Shown piece after piece: positions 24,137 to 37,364 of a DNA stretch of 64,000 bases. The notes beneath the pieces are model-generated. The model saw only the letters and a list, made by a program, of their open reading frames with translations. It had not been told where the DNA came from and made no database searches. The DNA is from Larimichthys crocea (lineage: Eukaryota > Chordata > Actinopteri > Sciaenidae). Numbering within the stretch: position 1 is the first letter of the stretch; each line of letters opens with the position of its first letter. The stretch covers positions 317,421-381,420 of the forward strand of contig NC_040029.1 of assembly GCF_000972845.2 (NCBI RefSeq). Reading direction: 5' to 3'. The position numbers and the translations under genes were made by a program.

Positions 24137-24254
24137 CTGTGCCATGTGACCACAGGGTCAGGAGATCCAGACGTGATGCAAGTAAAGGTGACCGACTCCT
24201 GGTAGTCGGCTGTGGCGTTGAAGGACTGCTGGGCCACTGACAACACCGGAGGGA
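24137..24254 (-). CDS. ncam2: ncam2 coding exon: first half of Ig domain 3
   Basis: This 118-bp exon has acceptor TCTGCAG above 24254 and donor ACAG|GTACCT at 24137/24136. Two bases complete Val. It then reads PPVLSVAQQSFNATADYQE through VVTWH (38 codons) plus AG of the following Arg, leaving in phase 2. The first Ig3 cysteine (VTFTCITSGSPDP), the tryptophan and an N-A-T sequon are present, matching the SFNATAERGE region of mammalian NCAM2. The two Ig3 half-exons are 6.6 kb apart. Confidence 0.95.
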
Positions 24255-25599
24255 CTGCAGACATAAAAGCAGAGCAGAGAATAATACAATCAGAGAGGAG
24301 TGCTGCCATCAGAGTTAATAGTTTGAATCCCTAAAAGCCAAAATCTGACTATATTCTAAAAGAAATTTCAGCCTTTGTGAAGGCACATAATGAAGGCTAA
24401 CAGTTTCAAATGGATTAAATTGGCCTTGCGAGTGGCCTGTAGGCACTCACTGAAAATGCTACTTCTGTTGGTAATCCTGAGGGGATTTCGACTAACCCTC
24501 TGACCCAGCTTTTGGTTAGAAAACACAAATGAGAAGCCTTTGCCATAATACTGTTGTCTGATTCAGAAACGCTCAGCTAAATCCAAAAAAAAAAAAACAA
24601 CGGCGAAGAACAACAAGAAAATGTGTTCCAACATCAGAAACAATGAGAAGAAACGGTGCTTATTCGTGTGTGGATAAACCAAACAACCTCTGTCAAGTGC
24701 TTGAGCTCCAGCCAACCATTGTCCATCTTGTCAGACTAATTTCTGCAGAGTCCAAATTAGAAGAGCTTGCCTGATGTGATTTTAAGGTTAGCTTTTGAAA
24801 GATGTGCAAGTACCAACTAAGAATGCTTGGTTATGACTACCAATGAAGAAAATTGAAGCAAACAAAGAAGGATGTCCTTTTTTTGAAATCCCTATATTGT
24901 TCCACCTGCATTTTGTGATAATGTTGAATATTTGTGGTTGTAAATTGGTCTAAACATGAACACACAGCACACAGATTTGCTAATCTCCTGCAAACAGCTG
25001 GATAGATACAGAACAGACTTGATGTCTTTATCAAGAGTATATGTTGAACGCTGTCAGGAACACGTACTGTGTCCCTGCCATCATCTCGTCATTCAGTAAA
25101 AGGAAAGTCTTTTCTCCATTTGCTTTTTCCGTGACAGGAGAATGACAGCTTTATGGCACGGGCATGTTTATCAAGCTGGTAAGTCCATTTCTCAAGCCTG
25201 TGCTTGCACTGTATTTCTACTCCCACTATGACTGCTCTGCTGTGGCTCTGCAATCTCAGGCCACGATAAAGCATGTTTGGAGCAGCTTACTGTGGCTCTG
25301 GAGTGTTTACGCCTTCAGTTTGCTTCCGTTGGGTAGGTGAGAACAGCGATACTAGAAAAACAGGGCGAGCGTCAAATGAATGCACCACCTGAAGTGACTG
25401 TCACTGAGCCGTGAGCCAGCAGTTGTTTTGACAGAGTAGCAGAAATAGTAGTTTCCACTACATTTCTAACGAAAGGGAGAAAATTCTTGAGATGTTTATA
25501 TCACAAGTGTGTTCGTGAAGTGTTGCTCCACCATGAGCTTCTCAGACGTTTTTCAAGTGTGTTGAACTCTACTGGAGGGATGAAAAGTGTTCTTCCAAA

Positions 25600-26510
25600 A
25601 GATATTCTACATAGACCCTCACTTAACCTACGAAACTCCCCCTAGATCCTCCTAAAGGAACTCTAGGACCTTCTTGCTGACCACTAGATCCCATTAATGA
25701 CCAATTGAATCTCCTAAAAAACAACAAGAACCTACTAAAGGACCATTACATCCTCCTTGAAGGATTATAAGTTGCTGCTAAAACCTCCTAGGGTACCCTA
25801 GAACCTCATGAATAATCACTATAACCTCCTAAAGGAACTCTAGGATCTCCTTGCTGACCCCTTGATCCACTTAATGACCAATAGAACCACCTAAAGAACC
25901 ATGAGAACCTATGAAATGGCCATTAAATCCTCCTTAAAGGATAAAACATTATCAGTTGCTGCTAAAACCTCCAAAGGTACCCTAGAACTTTACAAAGAAT
26001 CACTCAAACCTACTAAAGTCCCCCTAGAACAACCATGAGAACCTATGAAATGGCCATTAGATCCTCCTTAAAGAATAGAACATTATCAGTTGCTGCTAAA
26101 ACCTCCTAGGGTACCCTAGAACCTCATGAATAATGACTATAACCTCCTAAAGGAACTCTAGGATCTCCTTGCTGACCCCTTGATCCCCTTAATGACCAAT
26201 AGAACCACCTAAAGAACCATGAGAACCTATGAAATGGCCATTAGATCCTCCTTAAAGAATAGAACATTATCAGTTGCTGCTAAAACCTTTGAGGATACCC
26301 TAGAACCTCATGAATAATAACCAAAACCAGAGCCAGAACTCTAGGACCTCTTCACTGACCACTATCCCCTTAATGACCACAATAACCTCCTAAAGAAGTT
26401 CTTAAACCTTCTCAGTGACCACAACAACCTTAGAAAGGATGCGTTGAACTTTCTTAGTTACAAAAAGGATTCAAGGTACCTCCTGGACGATTCCTTAAAC
26501 CTCAATATTC
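25600..26510. repeat. degenerate CCT/ACC-rich minisatellite
   Basis: The array uses phrases such as CTCCTAAAGGAACTCTAGGA (starts about 25649, 25826, 26144), GACCAATAGAACCACCTAAA and TTATCAGTTGCTGCTAAAAC. The closest repeat has a 318-bp period (25826 to 26144) made of shorter 10-40 bp phrases. There is no open frame of note, so it is non-coding. Confidence 0.85.
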
Positions 26511-28845
26511 ACTGCATGAAAATACTTTTATCACAGTGATGCCCAAAATTTAGGATCTCTGGCTGTAGATAGTCTGGCTGCATCTTATATTTCTTGTCAT
26601 CTTTCTACTGTCAAAATCCCAAAGAATGCATTACAACTCGGATGCAACTGGACCAACCAGGTGAAGACTTTGACCAGGTTTTGCCACATTCTTAATATAT
26701 CTCCTCCTCTTCCTACAGAAGACCCCTCTTGCTTGGCTCAGGAAAAATAAGTACAGCCTATAAAATACTATCAGTTAGTCCACCAGCTCCACCTACTTAA
26801 TTTGCATAATGAGATTGGATTACTATGTGGACAGAATCGAGATAATGAGAGCCAGGTGTAAATGCAGAAGCCTGTGATTAGATGTTATTATCCAGATAAC
26901 GTATCCAGACACTGATAATCTGAGCACCAAGTGTAAATTAGGTTTAAATGTACAGATAGTGTGTAATGTAATGTCACAAGACAAGGTTTGAGCATTTACT
27001 GTAACTTCTGGTTTTAACCAAAGCCAAAGCTCTCGTTGTTGTAAAATACTTCAGGTGTTTCATCCATCCGGGACGAAAATCAACACAAGCCCACACAAAC
27101 AGCATGATAATGAAGAGAAATCCGAGCACATCTTGTTTTGTTGCCTGAAAAAAGATGGCCATTCCCACCCCGCGAATGAAATCCTGCTCAACAGATGTTT
27201 GCTCTCGAGTTAAATATGTGTTAATGTTAACTGGCAGCTGCACAGAGATATTATTTCAGCACCATTTCTTTCCCTCTGATCAAAAAAAAAAGGGGGGTTG
27301 AAAGGCATTAAAGGTTTCACTTTCCGTGAAACACTGAACGCTGTAAACGGAGCTCGCTTTGGTGTGGGAGTTAGCGAGAGTTAATGAATTGAATTTGTCC
27401 TCCATGTGTGTCACCTTAAGTCTGCACGAGGCTCTGTGGAAAGATGAAAATTAAATATGATATGTGGCTTAAAAATCTCATTTAAAAAAAGACGCCCTGA
27501 TGAAACACACTTGTAAAACCTGCTGGAGGAAAAAACAAACAAAAAAAACATACTTGGGATAATGAATGGGGAATTCTAATCAAAACAAAGCATCATCGCG
27601 GATACCTAATGAACCAAACACAACAGTGTCTTTCTTAAAAGATCAATTACACTAACAACACTGGTGTGTATCACCGTGCAAGTGAAAAACTCTTCAGGGT
27701 ACATCTAAACTCCAGTGTCTGATCTATTTCCTGTCTCACAGCATCTATTTATCATTCAGTTATGGCCGTCCATTGCTGTTTTGGTCTGTAAATCCACACA
27801 CAGGAAACACAGGTCGCACTTATCAAGGTGCAGGAAGCTTTTCCAGCAATAATCAGACAATATGAATCCTTTCCAATAGCCCTGACTCAGGCGAGTGAGA
27901 GGAGCCAGCGTCTGCCTTGACATGATAACCATTGATTTCCACGCCAATAGATCTCCATTCTCCGGCGTCCATCTCTTCCTATGCAATACACTCCCCATAC
28001 CAGTGCAGCCCTGTTAATGAGACACAGCAGGAACACTTCAAAAGAGCGAATCAGCAACGGGGTCCAAGAAGAATGTGGCAAGCTTTACGATATCTCCATG
28101 TATTAGTCATATTCTTGAAGCTTCAGAGGCTCTGTGGAGATAGCGTGAGGTTCGTGAACGTCCACTGCAATCTTATGGAAATGCATTCTTGAGGAGCTAG
28201 AGGACTTTGTTTCTGCTAATTCTAACGGGCTTCAATGAAGGGAGGATCAACCGGTGTTTAGAAATGTTCTTTGTAAATGTTTCGAGACCTTTGCTTTGAG
28301 CGCTTACTTGGGATTTGTTTTGCCTCCTAGATTAGCGCGCGCACTAAAATCAAAGCAGGCCTGATTCATAATTGGGAATGTAATGTAACAGAGAAGACTG
28401 TATTTATATTCTCCCCTTGAACACCCGGCGATTATGATTGATGTCACCGCAAAACAATTTAAGAAATCTTGAAGGACACAGGCGGTAGTTTTCACTGACA
28501 GCTGAAAAGGGGAAAATTACGGGTCTAGTCTGTGAGTGAGTGAACCAACAATTAAGTGGATGTGCTTAGGAAGGAAACAGGGAGAAATCAGGAAGTTATT
28601 TCACCATCAGTTGCCATAGAAACAAACCGTGCCACTACAGTGGCTTGTGGGTCATCAAAATGGGAGAGCAGAGAGATGTTTGATGCTAATGAAGTGAAAA
28701 GATTAGGCTCCATTAGAGGGAACAAAATGGAAAAAAGTTGGCATATGCTAGTCAGAGATATGAGTTAGCCTCTCTAATGATCGGCCCAAAGTGATTTGAA
28801 TTAAAGCTGCAGTCCAACCAGTGATGGTAGAAAGAATGGACAGAG

Positions 28846-29172
28846 CATGAGTGACGTCACCCACAAGCCAAAAATAAAGCTGGATGACGCCTGGTTGCTC
28901 AAACAAGCCGCCCACCTGTCAATCAAAGCGTCCACGCTCTTAATCCTGCATAACTTTAAGCCTTAATATAATGTGAACAGGTGAGTTGTATATAAATTCA
29001 CCCTCAGTACAGTTGTCATGAACGGGGAAATTAGCTACAGAGACCAAAACTGTTTTTTGTACCAGGCTGTAAACATGTTTATTTCTGCTGTGAAACATGG
29101 GGACTTATGGAGACTGACTCACTTCTGGAGCCTCAAGTGGACGATTGAGGAACTGCAGTTTTTGGCATTTCC
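28846..29172 (+). mobile_element. dispersed repeat related to the 12051-12640 element
   Basis: It shares CATGGGGACTTATGGAGACT, GACTCACTTCTGGAGCC and GAGGAACTGCAGTTTTTGGC with the right arm at 12551-12640. It also carries an upstream block (GAGTGACGTCACCCACAAGC ... TGTACCAGGCTGTAAACATG) shared in reverse with 30785-30990. Confidence 0.7.
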
Positions 29173-30784
29173 TATCCATGGAGGTTGAGTTTATTTTGGG
29201 AAATAAGCGCTTATTTGTTTGCCTTTCACGCCTGTACTGTTGGAGCCAGAAAGCTGGTTGGTGGTTATCTTAGCTTAGCATAAAACTGATTAAAACTTTA
29301 TGCCTTTGTTTAATTTGTCCAAACAATTCTCAAATACAAAGTTGTTATGTTATTATGTCTTATAGCGCTTACAGATAATGATGAAATGGATGGATTCTCA
29401 TCTGTTGGGCATATTTCCTTAAATAAAAGTTCCTCATTCCTTAGTAAGCCGTGTTGGTGAGGTTTATGGGATTTATGTCTGCCCGTGTTGACATGTATGA
29501 CTCTATCTGACGCAGAGGGATAAAACATTTGTTTGTCTACCTGCAGTACGTCTTACTTCATGAGACTCCCCTCAGTGTTCGGGGATGAAAGATTACGGCA
29601 TGTCACGACGGGAAGGACAATGTCCGTGATAAACTGAGCTGACGGGAAGGTAGAGGAGGGAATATGTCAAAGCGTATTCACACAGAGAGTAAATCACATT
29701 GGAAAATATCCAATCATGTCCATTAATGATTGGGAACTGATTTCCAGATTTAGATTTATATAAGCTAATTCCCTCATCGCTGTGTTTCCTTACACTGAAT
29801 AAAAGGCTGACACCTAACTTTTGAGTTCACTCCGCACTCTTCTACACGCTGACTTGTTTTGCCCTCAGGTTGATTAGCCATTCAGTGGGTGGCCCTCTTC
29901 CTCGATACGCCATCATCCTCATCTACGGACTGCTTTGATGATACACTGGAGGCTGGGAGCTGCAGCGGGTCAGCAGTGTTTCATTCACTGCATGCTTATG
30001 GGCAAGACACCACTCTTTTATCAACTGACCCATGAATATTTATGACTTCACATGGGGAGAGAGAGAGAGAAAAAAGTATACAGTAAGCTATTTCAGCCTG
30101 TCGTTCAGACAAAATATTGTTCTGCACGGCTGGTTAAAGAAATGTCTGTTAACACAATGCTGAAGCAGTCAGAACTGACACTTCTTCTGACATGCTTTGA
30201 CAGAAGAACAGCGTGGCGTATCGCCGCTACAAGCCGTGTATAACTCTGCCCAACTCAGAGATGGTGATCAAGTCCAATTGTAGTTTACAATAAAGATTAT
30301 CAACAGCCGGTAATTGGACGTGCGGTAACCAAGTTTGACTGAACAAACATGACGACTGAAGAGGTAATCTTTCACCTTTATGAATGCATAACTTTAATTA
30401 GTTCTCAAGGCTAGAAATATATACATACATGCTGTTTTCTTTTTGAGTTATTGAGAGCTTTGATCATTAAAAAGTGTGGCGCCTCTTGAACTCTGAAAAC
30501 TTTCCTAATTGTCTTCCCTTTCGGTGACAGCATCGTTCAATAAGACGTCTGCTAATTGAGTCGTTAAAAGAAAGTTGGCGAAGTGCCTTGAGGTTGACCT
30601 GAGGGCTTCTTGAGCCCTTCTCAGATATGGAATATTTAACAGTGCTGGCTTCATCTCTCTGTTAAATTAAGGACAGTTTGTCATTCAGACGTAGGTATCT
30701 ATTAGAAGAAACACAAACACCTAAGACGGACGATACATATTTAATCAAGAAGTTTAAGCAAGTGCCTCAAAACAACCTGAGTTT

Positions 30785-30990
30785 ACAGTCAAGTAACAAA
30801 GCCCCCATGTGGCCATAGTTACCATGACCAAATGGCAACCTCTGTGGCTGTGAAATCAGTCTCCACAAGTCCCAATGTTAAAATGCCCAACTTTACAGCC
30901 TGGTACAAAAAGCAGTTTTGGTCTCTAGGGCTGATTTCCCTGTTCATGACAACTGTACAGATGCTAAATCTGTATATAAGTAGGTCAACA
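30785..30990 (-). mobile_element. inverted copy of the 28846 repeat family
   Basis: The minus strand reads ACAGTTGTCATGAACAGGGA, AGAGACCAAAACTGC and TTTTTGTACCAGGCTGTAAA, then GGGACTTGTGGAGACTGAT. This is the same order as 28996-29125 on the plus strand. It is about 1.6 kb from, and inverted to, that copy. Confidence 0.72.
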
Positions 30991-31090
30991 TCAATCAGAT
31001 GATACTGCAGCTATTCAAAAATATAAAAGTTTCTCAAGGTTTTGTACATATTTGTGTCTAAACTACCAAATCTACCAGCTATCAGGGATA

Positions 31091-31156
31091 TGGATGGATG
31101 GATGGATGGATGGATGGATGGATGGATGGATGGATGGATGGATGGATGGATGGATG

Positions 31157-31203
<47 letters not shown>
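31091..31203. repeat. compound (TGGA)17(TAGA)11 microsatellite
   Basis: About 68 bp of uninterrupted TGGA units pass directly into about 44 bp of TAGA units, with no other bases between. Open frames across it (YLSI and HPSI repeats) are artefacts of the tetranucleotide. Confidence 0.97.
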
Positions 31204-31340
31204 GCGCCCATGGCCTTTACAACAGCTCTTCAGGAACCTGTCATGGATACTACGTCCATGTTTTATTCGGTCTATGATTTTGACGGGCGGAGGTAAACAC
31301 TGGACTGCACGACCAAGATCATCACCTAACATTAACCACG

Positions 31341-31428
31341 TTTCTATTGTTGTAACCATGACGATGAGGCTGCTATATAACCTATTTCTATTGTTGTAAC
31401 CATGACGATGAGGCTGCTATATAACCTA
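31341..31428. repeat. exact two-copy 44-bp tandem duplication
   Basis: Units 31341-31384 and 31385-31428 are identical, starting TTTCTATTGTTGTAACC and ending CTATATAACCTA. Confidence 0.97.
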
Positions 31429-33023
31429 TTTTAACGAACCGTAATCACCACAAACCTTCCTTAAAACCTACCCACGCCAACAGTATTTTGTCGTTTTTTT
31501 TTTGTCATAGCTGTTATAAGTTGGTGTCTTGGGGACAATAGAAGTCGCGCAAGGTCACGAGATGATTAATGGATGGCAGCAAAAAAAAAAAAAAGTGGGG
31601 GGTCACAAGAACACACTGCCCTCGTCTTAGCAGTCACAAGGCAAAAGAAAAGTTGAGAAGCATTGTTCTGAGTGATCACAAGTAAAATTGGGCGCCCGAG
31701 GCAGTAAATAGTACGATGTGACAGCGTAAGAAGCAGTCCAGGGTTATTTGTATCTCCCTCTCTGTTGGCTGCCGCGGCTTCTATGTGGAAGAATCGATGT
31801 CCACCCTGACGCCGGCACAAAAGAGGAGCTTTAAGTGCTGAATACTGAACCTCAGGAGAGGAGATGGAGCCAGAAGATGCCCTGTAGCTGCATCCTTTTA
31901 GTCCTCATCCTTTTCTTCCTCACCCTTCCTCCTGGGGTCTTCAGACAGAGAAAGATCGGGTGTTTCTTTATCAGCTTGTTTATCCTTCACCTCAATGCTA
32001 TATCCCCCCAGGTACCGCAACACAGAGCAGTTCACTGTCCACAGCTGATTGATAAAACACGTAGCGCAGTCTGTTGCACTCATTGACATATCTGAGCCTC
32101 CTAGCAATCTACTCCATCTCTATCTGCTTGTGTTCAGCGCCTCGGTGCTGTTCAACCAGGCTGGGTTGTTGTCGATACTGTATATTCTCCCCTAACTCCG
32201 GTGGCTTCTGTTCTCTTTTGGAAATTCTCTGCTACGATGGCTTTTCTTGCTGCACCCTGCCCTCATGATTGCAACCAACAGGAGGTGAATAACCAACCCG
32301 ATTCTCCAAGTAAGAAAAGACTTACAGCAATGTTTACCAAAGGGGTTGCTTGGGTGAGTCAGCATAGGTGCAGCATGGCTTTCCTGAACACCACAGGCCT
32401 CTTTGCACTGAAAATAGCTTCCCACAGACTCTGTAGATGCTTGAGACCAATAGAGGCTGCCTTGTACAACAAGCAAACAACTGAATGAATGATCCACAAC
32501 CTCGCTCTCACCCAACTTGTGCTTCACACGTCGACAAAAATGTGCAGAAAAGAAGAGTGGCAGGTTTCGGTTGAAGTCTGAGCATTACCCAGAGGAGCTG
32601 AGCGGATGAAAAAACATATTCTCGCTTTCTACTGACAGAAGTGAACAGCTCATATTTGCCTGTCCCATGGAAGCAGGTGGCATTTAAGTAGGTGGCTGTC
32701 AGACCTGCTCTCGTTTTACGCCAGGAGCTAAAAGTTTCTCCAGACCACACGACGACTGCCGACCTTGGAGCAAATGTTTGAAATTGTAGGACAGTAAACG
32801 CACAAAAACAGTAGTACATCTTTGACTCTGACATGTCAACGAAATGAAACACGGGGCTTTATTCAGTGTTCAGGCTTCTGAAAATGAGTGTATTTATAAA
32901 TAAATAATGCCTAATTTGCATATGAAGCATACAAAATAGAAAGTTTATGATGCTAGAAACAACTGTCTTACTGTAAGTAATCAACTGGAGAGGTTTCATG
33001 GTAAAAATCTATTAGTTTCTCCC

Positions 33024-33107
33024 CTTATGTCATTCCTTTTAGCTCTGTTTTGGTCTCCACACACTCTTATGTCATTCCTTTTAGCTCTGTTTTGGTCTCC
33101 ACACACT
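33024..33107. repeat. exact two-copy 42-bp tandem duplication
   Basis: Units 33024-33065 and 33066-33107 are identical (CTTATGTCATTCC...GGTCTCCACACACT). The unit contains, in reverse complement, the GTGGAGACCAAAACAGAGCT core of the repeat seen at 190-415 and 18535-18690. Confidence 0.97.
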
Positions 33108-35008
33108 CCTGAATGGATTATCTGAGCACTGCTGACTTAAGTCTACTGTTTTGTGCTGGCAACCGAAACAATGAGCTGAAAGGCACTAAAACACTGAGCT
33201 AAGAAGGTGAGATTTGGGTGATATGAGCTATCCCTTCCACATTACATATAACTGACGACTAATGACTCAGTATTTAAGTCATTGTTCATATAAAAATATT
33301 GGTTTTAGCAGCTTTAAGTAAAATTTGTTAAACACACAAGAGAAAGATTTTAGTGATTTCCCCCAAGATGTTCCCAATATGGTGGTACCACGTTGGATAA
33401 AGTCATTAGTTCCACTAAGCCTAAGTACTTTAGATATTTCCAGAGGCCCAAAATCGTTTGTGTTTCCTTCAGGCTCAGCTTTGGGTACGTCTCCTTGAAG
33501 TAAAGTTCACTATAAAGTGTGGCCCTATCGGAGAGAGTGAGTCCCGTCCCGTCTCGGCACCACATGGCAAGTGTTGTGTCGCTGCAATAATAGGCCGCGC
33601 CTCATTGAGCAGGCGTATTGGATCTTCCTCAGAAGTGAGGTAAGTGGTGTGCTAAATTGAACGCAATTCATAGTTTTTTTGGGGCGGAGGGGGCCGCTCT
33701 GATATCACATTAGGTGAGAAAGAATTACATGGGCAGAGACAATATTGCAGCCGTTCAAGCGTTCAGCAGGACGCTCGTGAAATCACATTTCAAATCACTT
33801 CGGCGGTCTCAGGTGAATTGATGTAAATGAGGACAAATGAGAAAATTAAAATGACATCCGTCGATTTTTGGGCCACAGAGCCTTAAGCCATCGCTAATTG
33901 AAAATTTCAATCACACTAAAGAATAAGAAAGAAAATCACGCCAATGGTAGCGGAAATTGCAGAGCGCTGTAAGTGTGCCAGTGATGAACTTATCGGAATC
34001 AGTGGAGCTCTATCTGTCAAACTGACAACTGTGTTCGGATAACCGAAGGTGCTGCTTTGAATTACTGACTGAAAACAAGCTCCACGTCACAGTAATCATG
34101 AGGCTGTTAGACTGTTATGCATTCCCGTTAACAATTTATCCCCTTCACAATGTTGCACTAATTTCTATTTTCTTTTGCAATCACCAGAGCTCCTGTGTAC
34201 ACTAACCTCGCTCAGATATCACAGTTTGTACGTTTAGCCTCCAGCACCTGCAGACTTGAATACCTCGAAGGCTGGAGAATGAAAATAATGAGTGGTGCTC
34301 AGCAGCGACAACAAAATGTGCGCAAGCAGAAGAAGCTCAATCCCTCATGCATGCTAATTTGTTAAACTGAAGACCAGCGAGGTAGTGACTTTCTTTCTTT
34401 CTTAATTTTTGAGCTACAGAGCCACAACCCATGACCTCAAAATATCGTAATGTGATCGGCTCAACATTTGGTAGATCCATGGACCAAAACAATCATCTTC
34501 ACCTCAACCTAATCCAGTAGTTTTGGTGCCTGAACCTTCATAACGTACTTAACGTAACGTGAAACTGGCGCAAATGGTGCACCAATGACTGAGCTCCATT
34601 CTCTAAGTGCTCTAGGGTACCACTTACGACATAAAACCAAGACCTCAACAAGACAAGCACTGACTGCAGAGATACAACAATGGAGTTTTCCCCACATAAT
34701 TTATGAAGGTACAGTGTGTTTTTGAACGTTAGATCTGGGTTCGGCTCTTGCTACATCAATTCTGTAGCCATCAAAGTCTTTGTGAAACAAAAAATCTCAT
34801 GTTTTTTGTAGGAAAACATCGACTTTTTCAAGATCAGCTTTCTCGCTGCAGTTTTTAGGGTTATCCAGGGTTTCTGGAGGCCTTGGAAACTTCATATTAA
34901 TAAAATAAAGTTTAAGTTTGACTCAAAATAAAACACTTCTTCTTGGATATACATGGAGTGTCCCTTTTCAAGCATTGTCTGGTTGCAAATCTCCAAAACG
35001 TGACTCAC

Positions 35009-35146
35009 CGTTGACGACCACGGCAATGTCCACAAAATCGATCTCCCCTCGGGCCTCGACGCTGGCCTCGCAGCGGTACACGCCCTCGTCGGCCTTGGTC
35101 ACCTGATGGATCTGGAGGTTGTTGTTCGGCAGCACCTGGTACCTGC
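35009..35146 (-). CDS. ncam2: ncam2 coding exon: second half of Ig domain 2
   Basis: This 138-bp exon has donor AACG|GTGAGT at 35009/35008. The acceptor GTGAAG above 35146 is chosen because two bases (GC) complete Ser and give [12 protein letters not shown], aligning with the NRFAMLANNNLQI of mammalian NCAM2. A second AG 4 bases further in would shift the frame. There are 45 codons to DIAVVVN plus G of the next Val. The second Ig2 cysteine is in [17 protein letters not shown], a motif strongly conserved in NCAM proteins. Confidence 0.96.
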
Positions 35147-37220
35147 CTTCACGGCACGGCGGCGAAGAGGAGGACGGATGGAGAGCGGGGAAGAGGAAAC
35201 GACAAAGGAACAACAGCGTGTGATAGAGAGAGAAGCGAGATAAGAAAGTTAGGAAAACAGACGAGGAAAATTGCCTCCATCTCCAGTCTCCTCAGTAGCC
35301 AGACTGTCAATCTTCAGTTCAGCACATTTACCTGATAAAGCCCACGTAGATAAACACTCCCGCAATTACAGTTCCAAACTGTCTCTCTTGTTGTGGCCAC
35401 TGCGAGATTTGCCAGGAGTGATGAGGCCTCTATCTCATTTCTCTCTCAAGCAAAGATATTTATAACCATGCATCGTAATTAGAGTGAAATGATTAAAAAA
35501 AAAAAAAAAAAACTTCTTCTTCTCCATGTTTCATCATCACCGTGGCGATGAAGATTTGAATTTCAATTAAAAAACGTGACAGATTCAAGGGGTCACTCTT
35601 TCTAATCAGCGCTCAGGCGAGCATTTTGTCTTGAAGGAGGACGGGGAAGTGGTGTAGGGAGTTGTAAATCAGGGAGGAGGAAATAATGAATCCTAGTCTA
35701 CTGGTTATATTATTGCTTCTATCAGAAAATAATGTTACTGAGACTGAATCTGTCCTCTGAGTGCTCCCACACCTCCATCTGTCTTATTTTTAAGCAAATT
35801 AAGTAGACCACCCTCCTGATTTAACGCAACTGAAATCACACGAAGGAGCTTTAAGAATGATGAACATCAGCTTTCAATCAAAATACGACATGCGTGTGAA
35901 TTATCGTCGCCATCGGTTCATATACAACCATTTGATGGATTTCTTTCAAAGGGTTGCACTTCATCTCCTGAGACGCGGCGTCCTGGAATGTCACCATCCA
36001 AACTCCACCATAATCCATTCTCCGAGTCGCTTGTTAACATGGTTTCTGTCCAAGTCCTTACGCCTCCTCCGGCGCTGATGGGGTTTCTATTCATAGAATT
36101 TGATATCCTTGTCTTATTGTGACTCCACACAAAAGGAAGGAAATAGCATTTTTCCTCGAGAACAGTACGTTTGGCACATCAGCGCCTCTTTTCAATGAGA
36201 CAGAGAGAGAGAGAATTGGGCACATCGGGACTCATGAGCGTTTTCCTCCTTCAATAATCAAGTGTGTGTTTGGCAGGTTTACATTGAGAATGTAATCCCT
36301 TCTGAGATTCCTGCTTACTCGCAACTTTTATTACCGTCGTAATCTACTTCTGGAAGATCAGTTACACAGTTTGATAATGCTGAGCGGTGTTGTGTGAACT
36401 GACTTCATCCAATATTTGATGCCCGTCTAATTATGTTATAAAAGAAACTCTGCTGAGAATTTGTTTTTCAGTCTTAATCCATTGATCTCATTTCATTTTT
36501 ATGACTCAAAAAACAACCTTGGGTGCTGTTTATTAAGATTTAAACACCCCAAACTCTTCTACCAGTGAAGAAAAACCACAAAAACAGAAATATCTAATGT
36601 GAAGTAAGCTAAATTATTAAATTCTGATTGATGCTATCGCTCATATACACTCACAACTTTCAAAAAATCCACTATATGAGCAATGCAAAACAAAAGAAAC
36701 TATCACATATTCATCATTTTCATACCCAAGGATCAAAATTAAAGACTTACTCTTAGGATAGAGGTTTTACTCCCCACAAAAATCCATCTACACACACATT
36801 TTTTGAACCATTTTCCCAACCAGACCTTTTGTTTTAAAGGTACCTATGTGGAGTTTTTCTTGTAAACAAACACAACCGTAATCAACAGCGATGAGTTATG
36901 TCATCCCGTGTACGTGCACGTGTAGGTGCGTCCTCGTACACAGGCAGTCTTAAAAACATTGCTGCAAAAACTCCACAGAGTGTCTTTTAATTTATTTTAA
37001 AAGTTGCCCTACTTAGCTGCTAATTGTTTTACAAAAGCCATTCTTCAAAATAAAGCGACTAATTATAACAGATTCTCAACACACTGATGAATGGACGCCT
37101 AAAATCTATTCTTACCTGAGAATTAAACACCTCGCAACCATCCATTTTCTAAACCTCTGCGTCTCGCCTCAACAAATACAAATAAAAGTGGTTCCACTGT
37201 GAAAGGTCACGATAACTTAC
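35147..37220 (-). other. ncam2 intron splitting Ig2 (shortest)
   Basis: This 2.1-kb intron has a poly-A run at 35495-35512 and ordinary A/T-rich sequence. No mobile element or gene is recognised. Confidence 0.85.
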
Positions 37221-37364
37221 TGTGGTGCTCCTCTGTGATCTCTCTGTCTTGGTAGTACCAAACCACCACGGGCACCGGCGAACTAATGACGTCGCACACC
37301 ACCTCCGCCGTCTCGCCGTGGCGGAACTCCTGCGGTGACTGAACATCCCGAAACGTCAGCCGCT
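37221..37364 (-). CDS. ncam2: ncam2 coding exon: first half of Ig domain 2
   Basis: This 144-bp exon has acceptor CTCTCAG above 37364 and a strong donor CACA|GTAAGT at 37221/37220. Two bases (AG) complete Gln with the C from the previous exon. It then reads RLTFRDVQSPQEFRHGE through EITEEHH (47 codons) plus one base. It has the first Ig2 cysteine (AEVVCDVISSPVP) and the tryptophan (VVVWYYQDRE). The basic KHKGRD heparin-binding segment of NCAM1 is not present; the region is acidic/neutral, as in NCAM2. The frame is easily missed because a longer open frame overlaps it in another phase. Confidence 0.95.

Larger units (their letters stand above)
24255..35008 (-). other. ncam2 intron between Ig2 and Ig3 (largest complete intron)
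   Basis: This 10.8-kb intron contains a CCT-rich minisatellite (25600-26510), two inverted copies of a dispersed repeat (28846-29172, 30785-30990), a compound GGAT/GATA microsatellite (31091-31203) and two exact tandem duplications (31341-31428, 33024-33107). 26520-28840, 31440-33000 and 33110-35000 show no gene or element I recognise. Confidence 0.85.

Noticed and set aside
31011..31359. Frames with YLSI/HPSI repeats
   Set aside because: Direct translation of the TGGA/TAGA microsatellite.
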